From contig JAANBB010000447.1 of NCBI GenBank assembly GCA_014621425.1, forward strand, positions 1-32,080: a stretch of 32,080 nucleotides of DNA, written 5' to 3'. The notes under the pieces are model-generated. The model saw only the letters and a program-made list of their open reading frames with translations. It made no database searches and was not told the DNA's origin. The DNA comes from Cylindrodendrum hubeiense. Its lineage: Eukaryota; Ascomycota; Sordariomycetes; Hypocreales; Nectriaceae. Position numbers and translations under genes: made by a program. This document shows, in pieces, positions 10,672 through 22,621 of this stretch (positions are counted from its first letter, which is position 1; the number at the start of each line of letters is the position of its first letter).

Positions 10672-13600
10672 CTGCCTCTGTGCTTTGCTGCCAAGGCCGG
10701 CTTGGAGAAACAAAGAAAAACATTCGCCCTGTTCTTCACCCGTCGGTCGGTGATACCTCGCTGGCTTGGCTTGGTCGTCATCTCAAACCCACTATAGGTG
10801 TTGCTGATACAAGACAGTCCCGATTGATCCAATTGGGTCCCTCCAGACAGTCGTCATTCGTCCAAGGCTGTACCACACTGTGCATCTCCCGAATCCCGTC
10901 CTATCCCGCCCTTGCACATCGACGAGCTCGGTCCTGGCTCCTGGCCTCGATGCTCGAAGCCTTGTTCGCTTTGTCTGGCCGTCTGCCTCCTGTGACTGCC
11001 TGCCAAACAGCGCCTCCACTGTTCCCGCGCAGGCCTGTACGGAGTAGCCCTGGTACTTTGCTGTACGTCAGTGCTGCTGGTACAAGGGCCCTCGTCGCGC
11101 GCTGAGGGATTTTCGGCCATGGCGCCCCCCCAAGCTTCCACCTCAGCTAACCCATGTGCTTCTATCTCTGGCAAGATGGTCGTGACCAGCGATAGGATGA
11201 CGACACTGGGCGCCCAGCCCGGGCGGTCAGCAGAATTGCGACTGGCTGGCTGGCCGGAACGACAGTCACGTAGAGGGAACAAAGCTGGTACGTACAAGGA
11301 CGAAGGCGAAGACGGGGGGCTGTCAACTAGAAACGGCTATCCTCGTGGCCGAGGCGACGTACGGACTTGATACGCCGAAACCCAGCACACAGTCACTTTG
11401 GTATTGGCATGGACGCGGTCTCGACGCTTATCCACCGTATCCCAACAGTCACGTATGTACGTACTGGACAGAGCCAGGACGGCGCTGTTTCCGTTGACAA
11501 TGCGAGCTATTTCCGACCGAGACCTGGAATCGTCAATGGGCCACCTAGGATCGGCAGCCGACCTGAATCAATTTCCCCCACGGGCCCAGGCAAGTCCTAA
11601 CCGATAGCGATAGCTTCAGCTTTTACACGAGCTGATGACGACAGATTTCAACATTCAAGCAGCGCCCTCGAAGCGAACGCGTGTGACTGCGACGATCAGA
11701 CAGGACAATTGGTTCCGTGCTGAGCACAACAACTCTAAGGTTAATTCAATGTAGGTTGTCTTTGTCGTAGACACGACGAATACCGGGCGAGCCGTGTCTC
11801 AATACCGTGAAAATCGTCATTTCTGCCGCGATAGCAGCCAACTTTCCGCCTGTATTTTTATCCCTCGCTCGCTACCTGGCTCTCCCTCGCCAGATGGCCT
11901 GTTATGACGAAGGGATTGTCGGGGGCCAAAGGGTCTCATCGGTACCTGTCGTCCATGTCGTCCTTGCGGAGCCTTGGCCGGATGTAGATTCTCGGCTTTG
12001 ACTGGCTCTGGAGGTGGTGTCAAGGGACCTGTCCAATCGCCTTATCGGCAGCTGTTGAACCATGCCAGCCTTGGCAGTCGACTCACCGTGTGGCGCACAG
12101 TATAGCCGCACCCTCCGGCGAGGTTGCAGTCTTGAATTTGCCTCGTCCCTTGGTCTTTACCCAGCGTGGCCTGGCCTCGACCGCCTTGGCTCGTTTTGGG
12201 GCCTTGGGGCTATCGAGGTGACACCGGCCGAGGGAACTCCAGGTCCCATCCAACTCCTTACGCATGAGGCGCGACGCTAGCGTCCTCGATCCAACCTGCG
12301 GGAGAATGCGGACGGTTGGAGAAATCAACAAACCCCCGGTTGGTGGCGCCAACGCCAGCGCCAACACCAGCACCAGCACCCGGCCTCGCCTTGCCCTTAC
12401 TAAGTAACTATTACTCTTCGTAAAGGACTGCTGTACAATTAGTGCTCAGCTGTATCAGGGCGAGCGCCAAGCGCCAGGTGCGACGCCAGGCTCAAGGCCA
12501 GCTCCCACGCCGCCAGGCGCGAGCTGCAATGCGCCGCATGAGTGGATGGAGTGGGCACCACTTGCACCAGTACGTACATGTAATTAGTCGCTGGCGGTAC
12601 GGGGAGACCACCTGGAATTCTTCTGGAAGCCCATCGGACAAAGTCGCGCCGCCTCTCGTTGCCTCCCGATGCCGCGAATTCCCCGTGTGTTGGCCCTTGA
12701 TGGCGGCATCACGATGGCAATTGTCGCCTCCCACCGCGGCCAAGGCGCCCCAGAACCCCAGTCACGCAGCTTGACGATTTCGGCGGCCCAGGACAACCCT
12801 GTTGTGCCCCAGAGTCACCGGCGACGAGCACCAACAGGGCCTTGTTAGCACTACGTCATTGGAATGGCCACCACGATCCTCCCCAACCCCCGACACACGC
12901 AGAGGGCCCCAGCGTCCAAGGTGAGACATGGGCCAATGACGGTGCTTGGCCGTCCGATCCGCCTCGCCAACTGACCCTCGTCCAGCTCGCGCACCTCTGT
13001 GCCACATCGGCCTGGCCGTGGGGGGCTTGCTCGGTCTGAGCTCTAGAGGTGAAGAGGTTTTCTTGGCCCGCGCAGGCGAGTGACCGATGACGAGTGACAG
13101 CCATTCCTGGGCTGGTTCCCGCGTGTACTTCGGTGTGCCAACAGGCAAAAGGAGGAAAGCCCGGTTAGAGATTTTTTCCTTCCGAGCTACTGGGTTCCAG
13201 TCTAGGTTGTCGATGGGCCAAGCTGGCGGAGGCGAAGGCCTGAGTCGCTGGCTCGTGCCCCGAGTCGGACCTCGCGCAACCAAGGACCGGCGACTGTAAC
13301 CGGCGACCGCGACAGCGACCGGCGACCGGCATTAGTGAACTCCGCGGATCTGTCCTGTCCGTTGGACTTTTCCGTTGGACTTTTCTGCGGCGCCTGTCGT
13401 TCAGTTGCCCCTGCCCCAAATCGAAAGCCCCATCCCGCACTTCCTCGAGCCCATGCCCATGTCCCCAATCCAGTCCCGCACTTTTTACCATCATGTACGT
13501 ACTCTATACAGCGTACTGCAGCAGCAGTGAGTGGTCACTGGTTGTGGGCACGACGCCAGCACCTACACCTACGCCTGCGCTTACTTACACGCACGCCCGT

Positions 13601-14314
13601 ACCGTTATTTCACTCACCACTTGTTCATCATCATGAATCCGAGCCTCGCCGCGGCCGAAGCTGGGCGGTTCGGCACCGATGCTCAATTCCCGTCTTGAGG
13701 CCGCATCACAGAGGGTAGGGAAGGGAAGCCGAAAAAGACTCGCAATCTGTCGTGTCCACTCTTTGCCCGACAGAACCGGGTCATCTGAGCTCGTGGGATA
13801 TTTGCATCATGCACCAATATCGTGTGTATCGTGGAGCCTCTCGCCCCAGCTCTCTGCACGGTGCTGGTCCTCCTGCATCCACCTCACGGTTGCCGTTCCC
13901 GACTGTGGATGGCGCTGCCGGTACGTTTATCTCACCTGGAGAATTAGTACACTCCTGCTACCGCTGCCGCCAGCGATGGGGACAACAGCACCACACATGA
14001 CATGCGGCAGAGTGGGCGAGGCATTTCTTCAGCTCTTGCGTTGCCTTTTCCCCATCAATAACCCGGCGGCGGATCCGGGGTCGCCCGGGAGGCGCTGGTG
14101 CTAGAGGCCGGGGGGGCGTACTGGTCGGTTGTGGAATTGGAATTGGCGACGGGGATTGGACACTCGAGTGCGGGAATTGGCGGCATTCTGGGTTCTGATG
14201 CAGCATGTACGAATCGCATCGCTAACAAGCATCGTCGAGCGTCAAGCGTGCATCCAACAACGACATGGATGATTCGTCTCTTGACGTTGCCCGAGCGTCG
14301 TTGCGGGGGGGTTA

Positions 14315-14338
14315 CAGTTGCAGTTGCAGTTGCCGTTG
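14315..14338. repeat. 6-bp tandem repeat
   Basis: Unit CAGTTG, three perfect copies and a fourth with one change (CCGTTG). Confidence 0.8.
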
Positions 14339-17300
14339 CAGCTACCACCCGCATTCGCACCTGCCATGCTGCAGCCTACTCGCTGCTTGACGCCGCGCCT
14401 GCCTGCCCTGGCAACTTCCTACTACGGTAAACAGCTCAACGAGCCATGGCTTCCGGGGATCTACATCTGGGGCTAGGCTGCAGTCTGCCAATCCCTCATC
14501 CCAATTTTACAGTCTCCAACTCGACTCGCAAACGGTGCCGCCGTCGCGACGATTGCAATCCAGGCCCTCTTGGCATTAGGTGTGTGATTGGATTGTCAGT
14601 GCGGGGCTGTCACGACTGGTAGGGATCACCAAGGGACTTTCTTGGTGCTGTGCCCCTGGCCGATCCATATCCCACGCTCAGTCATGGCTTGTCTAATAAG
14701 AGTTCCCAAGAGTCTGGGCATTCGGCCGCCTACTGCACCATGAAAGCTTCGCCGTCGCTCGTGTCTTGGCGTCGCCGGCGACAATTGCGGTCGATGTACG
14801 GATACCAGGGAGCAGGCTAATCTGAGTCAAACACTGAGGCTATGGTCGCGGAAGACGACGACGACGCCGCGGCAGACAACAATGAGCAAGTAAGCATCGC
14901 ATGTAAGCGAATAAGGACAACGTCATCTGCCAAGTTTTCCAAGCTCCATTCTAATCACCGATCCTCATAACACCTCCTTTATGGCTATTCACCGTCCGTG
15001 TGGCAATGTAGTAATACACTGATACATGCGGCGTTCAAGGTCAAAGCCAATTATCCTCTCACTGCAACTCCAACCCAAACATCTCCAATAAGACACAAAT
15101 TGAAATGCAGGGATTTGCAACCACCGACCCAGCAACCCGCTAGCACCGATCTGAGCGATTTGGCTCGCACACGCGACCACTCGGCACTCGTGGATTCCCT
15201 CATCTGCTTGCTCGGGGTCTTTACCAAATCCACTCGACGACTGCAAGCGGAGCCGCGAGGGATGGCACCTTGGAGGGACCTTGTCGCTGGTGTTGCTGCT
15301 GTCCACTCTGGGACCTGGGGTGACTTCGCTGGACATGCTCATTACGCTGACCCTGCTGTCGAGCTTTACCAAAGTCGTCAGCATCCTTCGCGTGAACCGA
15401 CGCTCTGGCCACAAGATGGGACGGCCGTCGTCTCGCCGCTCGGTCAAAAAAACAGGCTCCAATTTCTGATGTCCACTCCAGTTCGCTCTATTTTTTTTTT
15501 TCTTAGCTCACGAACTTGCCGCCGCTGGCCGGTCCTTGTTGGCGCTCGCAGCGATTCGAGGTTCCCACCATCGTCCAGGCCTCGGTCCAAGAGGACCCGC
15601 GCCCCATCGTATCGCTTCTCGGACATTACATCCCCAGGCAATAAACCGGCCCCAGACCGGCCCCAGGCGCGCCTTTTGTTTTCCTTTACGTGTCCATTGG
15701 ATTATGATTACAACCCACTCGTTATCACTTGTCAATCAAACCGTCGTCTTGTGTTTGGTCGCTTATTAGTCGCATCACTATGATCCATCTGCAAGCCGGT
15801 AATGAGGCTCTCCCATGATACTCATTCCCCGTCGACATCCTATCTATCCGTGCCGTCATTCCCGAAACACTCTTTCTCTCCCTCCAACCCACTGCGCGGA
15901 TGATGTCACAGCCGGAGTGGGTTGGCGCTTGAGGCGTTGAATTGAACAAAGTTGGCTGCCGTGACATCGGCACGTTATGCCCGTACCTGAAACAAGTGCA
16001 TCGGCTTCGGCACCGTGGGCTTCCAGGTCCACTGGTTGTCTGGGCCTTCGATGTTGCCGACGTCGTCTACTTTGGCTGCCCTTTTCGGCTCGCGCGCTTT
16101 TGCTAGGTCGATTTACGCCTCTGCCCTTTATTACGTTGTCATTCTCTCTCTCTCGTTACGTGTCTCTACGAACAGCAGGCACTTCATCTCATTGGGGAAG
16201 AAAAAACTAGCGAATTTTTTCCGGGGCGCGAGTTTTCTTCATATTGCATGACAATTATGCTGAGGTGTTATTATGCCGCCCACGACGGCCCTGACTCGAG
16301 TGGTTGGGCGCCACGTCCCGGGCGTGGACGACGGCGTACCTGGACTTGGAAGGTACGAGGTACGAAGTCCGCGGATTAACGACATGGCGGCCCTTTGGCG
16401 GTCAGTTAAGTTGCGGGTTTGGAAGGCTCTAGATAGGAGCCAAGCTCCCAAAACGTTGGACCCTGGGCCGGGTGCGAAAATTGGGGCCCGGACATGGGAC
16501 CTCCGACCACCGTGTAAGAGGACCCTGCATCCAAACAGGTAATTCACTCATACAAAGCTGATGGGGTCGGCGAACAGTGGATTGGCGGCTGGGTAGGTCT
16601 CCCCGCCGTGGGCTACGTGCGTCCACGGTGCCTGGCTCACAAAAGCCTCACTCATCCAGGCCATCCAGCCGCTGTGGCGGTCAGCTTTCGCTCTCGCTCT
16701 CCTGAACCGGCTATCTCGGTATGCCAGCGATGCCTCCAAGCGGTCAAGCAGGGCATGACGATGATCATGAATCAAGTCAGCCATTACCTGTCATGAGGCT
16801 GGTTTTGATGGGGAATAAACGCCAGTTTACGTATGGAAAATGCACCCCAGCCCAGCATCTCTCATCGTAGCAAGCCCGACGACACCCCGTCGCCCTTCTT
16901 GTCCTACCCCAGGTCTTGGCCGCAGTGGTATCCCCTGCCCCCAGATGGAAAATCATGGAGACCACCAAGAACGACCAAGACGCATGCTCGCCAGCTTTCA
17001 GCGCCCGCCGCCACACCAATGCCCATGCTGGCATTGCGATTGTGACTGTGGGAGGCCAGTTTCGGCTTCCATCTCTCCGGCCATGCCAAGAGCCATGAAG
17101 CGAGGAACGACCGGTTGATGAAACACCTTTGCCTCGGCCGTGAACATCCCACACAGACGCAACCCTCTCCCGGCGTGCAGCGAGCGACATGAGCCATCAT
17201 CGCCATCCGGTCGATGCAGCCTGCGGGCGTCATGCCACGAGGCACAACCCCAGGCCGGTCGCATGAGCGGTCGTGTGCAGCTTGCCGGACGACCGGCGGG

Positions 17301-18310
17301 CCGCCTATCGTCCCTGTGGGGTTACCGTCCTATAGCGTGCGCGGGTTGGGTGAGCCATCGAGTTTTTGCCTCCGTTGGTCTCGATTCTGACACACTTGAC
17401 GGCGGCAAGTGAGGGTAAGCAGACAGCTCGTTGATATCCAAGGTGGTTGGGGCGGCTGGATGTGGATAGAACGGCTTGTGGAGGACGCAATGCGCCCCGG
17501 CTTTCCTCGCCTTGCCTGGGGAACTATCTGCCTTGGCTTGCTTTGCCGTTGCTCGCTTGCCTCACTTTGCTTTGCCTCCTCCTTTCTCTGCGCGTTTATC
17601 TGGGGGTGTTCTACATTATCCTCGCGTGGCAAACCTCCAACTCTGTGTCCCCTGGCGGCGTAATCTGCCACACGTCGATTCAGAGCTTGTGTTTGTGTTG
17701 TGCCGTGCGATGTAACGGTCCCCGGATTCAACGTCTCAGCCCGCCCCCTTTCGTGTCGACGGTGCGCGACTATTTTCCCTGCCATCTGTTTCGGCCTCTG
17801 GCTAGCTTGATCGTCTGTGACCCCGTCTGTGCATATCGAAAGCAATTTGCTGGATTCCGCGGGACGGACTGTGGCCGCGAGTATTCGTTGTGTCGTCTGT
17901 TGGACGTGGTACGAGCATCAGACTTACACCGGCTTCGTCGTCGTCGTCAATTGTCTCTCAATGCGTCTTGGCAGCTACGGAGAGCCAACATCTCGTCGAG
18001 ACGGGGCCCTCCGGTGGCCTGCACCCAGGGTCCTTTTTCTCTCTCACGTAGCACGCGCCTTGGCGATATGGTCCACGTTCGAGGCCCGTGGGTGTTTTAT
18101 CTCTTGCAGGGTGTCCGCGTCTCCCCGTCCACCCTTCCATCCAGCTCGACCGCCCACCCCCCTAGGTACAATTTCATCTACCGTGCGGTCTTTGTTTGCT
18201 GCGCGCTCCGTGCTGGTTGCCAGAGCGAGAAGGACGATGCGCAAGAGAGGAAGAGAAAAATCTGTGCATCCTGCAGGATTGAGTGGTTCTCGTTTGCCAG
18301 GTAGACCCAG

Positions 18311-18336
18311 CCCACACACACGGGCACACACACACT
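18311..18336. repeat. CA dinucleotide-rich run
   Basis: Two short CA runs separated by CGGG, a simple microsatellite-like sequence. Confidence 0.75.
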
Positions 18337-20027
18337 CTATGCCCACCGTCCACGCACCGGTCCGTGGTGAGGAGAGTGACGCATCTATTCATATAAGGTA
18401 TGCATACATGGTATCACACAGTGGGTTGCTGGGCCCGTTCTCTTGCGTTTACGTTTCGTCCGCCCTGCGCGGCGCCGTGCTGCGCTGCCAGTTGTTCCCA
18501 TCCACCTGAACTCATCAGTCCACTTTTCTCCCCCGCTGAGGCCCGCCTCTGCGCCTTTCTCCTCGCGCTGCTGGCTCTCCCAGTGCAACGGGAAATTGTG
18601 TTGATTGCGCCGTGTTTTTGTTTTCTTCCCAGCTGTGTGGATGGGCTCAGTCGGCGGGCTCCGGGGGGGGGAGTGTCGTCCCAGATAGTATTGCTTTGTT
18701 CCCATTGTGGACGGGCGTTTGTCACTCTGCAGAGCTGCGGTTTCATAGTGCTCCCTCTCGGCAGGAAACTAGTCCGGCGTGTGTCGTTTGAGGCAAAGAA
18801 ACAAAGTACCAGGACCGAGCGCCTTTTTTTACTTGTTTGTCGTGAAGTTCTCGTGAGTGGAGTGTGATATGGGATGATCTGTGTGGGAGGACGAGTGATA
18901 TTGTTTTAGCTTTCGGGGAGAGACGGGGGAGAATAATGAGCTGTGCTGTGCTGCGCTGTACCTCGTAAACGTGAAGCGTATCCGAAGCGACTGTCGTTGG
19001 GAGAAACATTATACATGCCATCGGAGACGTCTTACTGCGTAGTGTCTGTCTCATGAGGTGGCGAGCCATTTTCATGCGTTCCCCTTGCCATTAGACTTCC
19101 CGGGTGCTTACTGCGTGCGCGGCGTAATAAGCTTCTTGTGAATACTGCTGCAGTGGTAAGCTGTCAGCATTCCTGTTCTCAGACATGCATTCCTAAGACC
19201 TCATGTCGGTCCTAGATGTAGTCTCAAACCTCAACACCCGTCTGCCTTCGGAGTGGCAGGCACAATGTCAGACCCTCTCGGGCGCAGCTCCTGTTTGATA
19301 ACCTCGCATACGAAACACAAGTTATTAATAGGGAGTGTTGATCCAAGTTGGTTCCTCTGTCGTCGAGATTACCCGAAAACGATGCATTCGTGATGATCAT
19401 CTTCACAGATATTGCTTGCTATAGGGTAGCTGACTGTCGGAAACTGGATCGCGATGACGGCTGAGTTGGGCTTGGCACGGGTCTGCTTGAATGATACTAC
19501 ATAGGATTGACTAGAATAATCCCTACACTGATATTGTCTTCACTTGGGGTTGCAATCGTCATAAAATAATTATGAAATACTCTTGAATGGTAATGAATCT
19601 CAGGAGTTGGAGTGGCGTAGTTCAATAAGGCGTAGGAATCTAACTACCCTATGCCATTGCACACACTACTCTACCTACTAGCATCAGTCATCTACAAGAC
19701 AGCTTCACGGCTCGAGAAGATCCAGACGGTTGATAATGGTTGTTTAAGTTAAGTACTAGCCAATACTCTTGACATATCTAATATACCTTCCCCTTGGCCT
19801 TGTGGAATGTCACATATTGAATTCCTCGAGGCTCCGTAGCTATGAACGCCTCATTGGCCGTAATTCTCAAGATTTGAGCCCCGAACCTCCAAACTTTTTT
19901 AATAGCATGATAACATGCGAGTCGTACCGCCAACGCCCTTCGATCAAAGCAAAAGTAAAAAGGCAGAAAGACCGCCCTATCCGGTCCGTTCGGGTATCAT
20001 CAGCCATCTCTCTGGTCCATCCATCCA

Positions 20028-22621
20028 TTAGTTACCCGAGCTTGGGTCAGGGAACGAAAAGCCCGCGGGGAAGTTGGGCATGCCGTTGGGCAGGGTGCCG
20101 ATGCCGAAGGGGAATCCGGCCATTATGTTCTGTTGCTGCTGAACACCCATGTTGACATCGTCACGGCGGTCGTCGCGGTGGTCTTCACCCCGGCGATGGT
20201 TGTTGCCGTTGCTGCCATTTTGGCCGTTGCTGTTGCCATTGCTGTTGCCGTTGCCGTTCTCGCGGCCTCCTCTTCGCCAGCGAGAAAGATCCTCGTCACG
20301 GTTGCGGGTCGACTTGGGTCCATTGGTGCCACCCTTGTCGGTCTGCATGCGTCGGCTGATGGCCTTGGAGGAGACTCCCGCACCGATCTCGATATCGGGC
20401 TCCTCTACACACATGCCGGGCTCGATGGCACGACCGCCACTGCCGCCAAAGGGAGCAGTCAGCATCCACTTGCGATCAGCCTCAGTGAGCTTGTGGACCG
20501 GGATGATGCTAACGCCAGTTGAATAGTCGCTGCAGTCTCTGGGGCCAAAGCCAACTCCCCAGCGAGTCTTGGTGAGGGTTAGCTAGTGGTTCATACAAGG
20601 GATGGCAAAATTGTTAAAACTTACACGAAGGGGCACTTCTAGGTTTCGAGTGTCCTCGGTACCGTCCTTGGCAGTGACGGCATCCTTGCGAGTGAGCATC
20701 TTGACGAAAGCATGTCGCTTGTCCTTGTTGACGATGCAGGTCTGCACAGTACCAAAGCGGCTGAAAATGTTACGCAGTTCGTTCTCGGTGCATCTGGATT
20801 GGGGTTAGTATCGCCAGGCTTGGCAAAATTGGGGTCGCAGTTGGGGACAAGGCTGTACTCACGTTACCCCTCCCACAAAGAGGGTTCGGCTCAGGACCTT
20901 GATTGAGCCAGGTGGCAGGTTGGGATCGAATTCAATCCACCGCTCGCCCTGCTGAGGTTCTTCAGACGGGCTGGGACTCCGGCCACGGCGTCCGGGCGGG
21001 CTACGCTGGCGATATTCACCTCCGCGGCGATCATCGTGGCGGCCGCGGTTCGGCGAGTTACGGCCATGGTCCATCCGGTCACGTCCATTTCGGGGCGAGC
21101 CACGGGCTCCCCAACCACGTTCGGGGGAGCGTGATCGCGACCGGCCATGATATCTTGGAGGAGATCGTGGGCGGTCCTGGTAGTCGCGGTCACGTGATTC
21201 ATCGGGCTGCATCAATGGGCCTCCCCATGTTGGTTGACCAGCCGCATATGGATTCTGCGGCGCCGGCACAGGAGGCTGAGGGGTTGGTACAGCCCCCGCT
21301 GCTCCGCTGCCCATGCCTTGGATCAGAGCCGGGATCTTGTCAAATGGTACACCTTGGTCGGCAAGCGCCTTGATCAGCAAGATCTGCTGCTGGACGTTCG
21401 GATCTAGCCCTTGTCCGGATGCCCCGGCTCCGGGAAGAGCGACGGGGAACGGGTTGGGCGCATTACTCGGATTGTTCGGAATAGCACCTGGAATAGCATT
21501 CTGGCCCGGCATCTGAGGCAGAGCAAAGGGCAGAGACGGCACATTTACAGGCTGCGAGGTCGTGGGGTATGATACGGGCAGATGGGCCTGCTGCGACAGA
21601 GCCGACGATACTGGATGCGGCAATCCCGTGGCAGGCAGATTATACGACGCAGTCGGAGTCGGGAGGACTGGGGCCGGAGGCACACTGGTGTTCTGGCGCG
21701 CAATATTGGCGAGAGCCTCCAAGATGGAGGAGCCGTTGGGGGCTGGGAACCCTCCGTGAGGGGGAGCCTTGCCCTGGAGCGAGTTCATCAGGTTAGGCGG
21801 AGGACTACCGGGGGGGGTTGTGGAGGTTGCTACAAGATGCGGGTTAGAATGTGTGTTTCACCAAGGCTGCGAATATAGCCCCAGCGTGTGGGAGATAGTC
21901 CGAGGACGACGTACTTGGTGGTGGCGGGGCACTGAGCTTCTCCTTGAAGGACTCGATCATTGGCGTGGGGAAGGTCTGGCCCTTCTCCCAGATGTCTAGG
22001 AGTTTCTTAATCTTTTCCTGCACGTCGGGGGTTATGTGAGTTACAGTCCAAATAATACGAGATGCTGACGAAAAGTAGAATCATGGGTTTCGGCAGGTCG
22101 CGGCGCCGACCTGCCTCGGTGATGCGTCATGGCACACGGCCCACGGGGACAGCTACACAAGGGAAATGTTGCCAGTACAAATATGCGTACCTTTTGCTCC
22201 TCTGGGGCGGTTTGCAGGATGTCATTCATCAAAACGGGCATGAGTTCCGTCACTCTGTGGACGCCAGCGGCGTAGGTTCCATCCTGAGCAGAGCTGTTTA
22301 TTGCCTGTGCCTGGGCCTTTGCCTGCTCCAGCCATTTTCGGGTTACAGAGTCTACGACGTAGAGTACTCCCAACTTGTGTGTTCCTGGTGCCTTCTTGAA
22401 GTGGGTGTAGATCTTCTGGATGAGGACAGATTCAGACTGGTGAGATTATGGGTCAGCGGTTGCGGGACAAATGGATATTACTGTGCCCGTGGAAGGCATA
22501 CCTGGATGTTGGACACACAGAGCGATGTGAGACTGGTGATGCGAGATCCGGAAACTCCTGGGGGCTTCAAGTTCAGCATGGCCTGGAGGCCAGCCTCTAA
22601 GTCTGCTACTGCGGAAGCCAT
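20028..22621 (-). CDS. seb1: Seb1/Nrd1-type CID-RRM RNA-binding termination factor
   Basis: Six exons on the minus strand: 22621-22502, 22436-22191, 22017-21915, 21829-20863, 20793-20625 and 20567-20028. They total 2145 nt (714 aa). The start was chosen because MASAVADLEAGLQAML opens the domain. Residues 1-156 form a Pol II CTD-interacting domain (LGVLYVVDSVTRKW; EKIKKLLDIWEKGQTFP). A Pro/Gln-rich linker follows, then an Arg/Ser-rich segment about 366-445 (RSRSRSPER). Next is an RRM with RNP2-like LFVGGV at 473-478 and RNP1-like RHAFVKM at 505-511. After it comes TRWGVGFGPRDCSDY, the conserved downstream part seen in Nrd1/Seb1. The C-terminus has an Asn-Gly-Ser repeat tract and a Gly/Phe/Pro-rich end. 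In yeasts this family binds phosphorylated CTD and GUA-type RNA motifs to direct termination and poly(A)-site choice; the role here is inferred. It is divergent from citrate synthase. The 173-nt intron 2 contains a perfect hairpin. Confidence 0.93.
22018..22190 (-). other. intron 2 of seb1, longest in the gene, with a 9-bp hairpin
   Basis: Donor GTACGC at 22190 and acceptor GTGCAG ending at 22018. The intron joins EEQK to EKIKKLLDIWEKG, restoring a continuous CID. A perfect inverted repeat (GGCAGGTCG at 22092-22100 and CGACCTGCC at 22107-22115, six-base loop) lies in its middle. The other introns of the gene are 57-85 nt. Confidence 0.8.

Larger units (their letters stand above)
9146..14000. 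other. gene-poor upstream region of pma1, proximal part
   Basis: No convincing gene. Open frames here, up to 331 codons (9146-10141), have no recognisable domain, are rich in Ser, Pro and Arg, and use codons unlike the real genes. Contents seen: tandem repeats at 10010-10034 and 10632-10671; an imperfect CCAGCR hexamer run near 12350-12380; five TACGTA palindromes (10414, 11289, 11458, 12571, 13496); and CT/GA-rich stretches. No tRNA, 5S or transposon signature was recognised by eye. Confidence 0.55.
14001..20027. other. gene-poor region, distal part, up to the 3' end of the seb1 gene
   Basis: No convincing gene. The longest open frames (14998-15783 and 17447-18304, plus) lack a start in good context, known domains or gene-like codon use. 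The part 17450-18850 is pyrimidine-rich on the plus strand and looks like promoter or leader DNA. The part 18900-19950 is more AT-rich. A hexamer repeat (14315-14338) and a CA-rich run (18311-18336) are present. It may hold a noncoding transcript, but sequence alone does not show one. Confidence 0.5.

Noticed and set aside
12273..12284. 12-bp palindrome GACGCTAGCGTC
   Set aside because: Several 12-bp perfect palindromes are expected by chance in 32 kb.
14998..15783. A 261-codon plus-strand open frame
   Set aside because: No domain, no gene-like codon bias, and a comparable frame lies open on the opposite strand.
17447..18304. A 285-codon plus-strand open frame with a hydrophobic stretch
   Set aside because: The hydrophobic part simply translates a pyrimidine-rich tract (Leu/Phe/Ser codons). 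Other frames of the same segment are also open, and no family motif is seen. A lineage-specific gene is not excluded but is unsupported.
9146..20027. Transposon or repeat-induced mutation explanation for the gene-poor block
   Set aside because: No terminal repeats, transposase or reverse-transcriptase fragments were seen, and most of the block is GC-rich rather than strongly AT-shifted.
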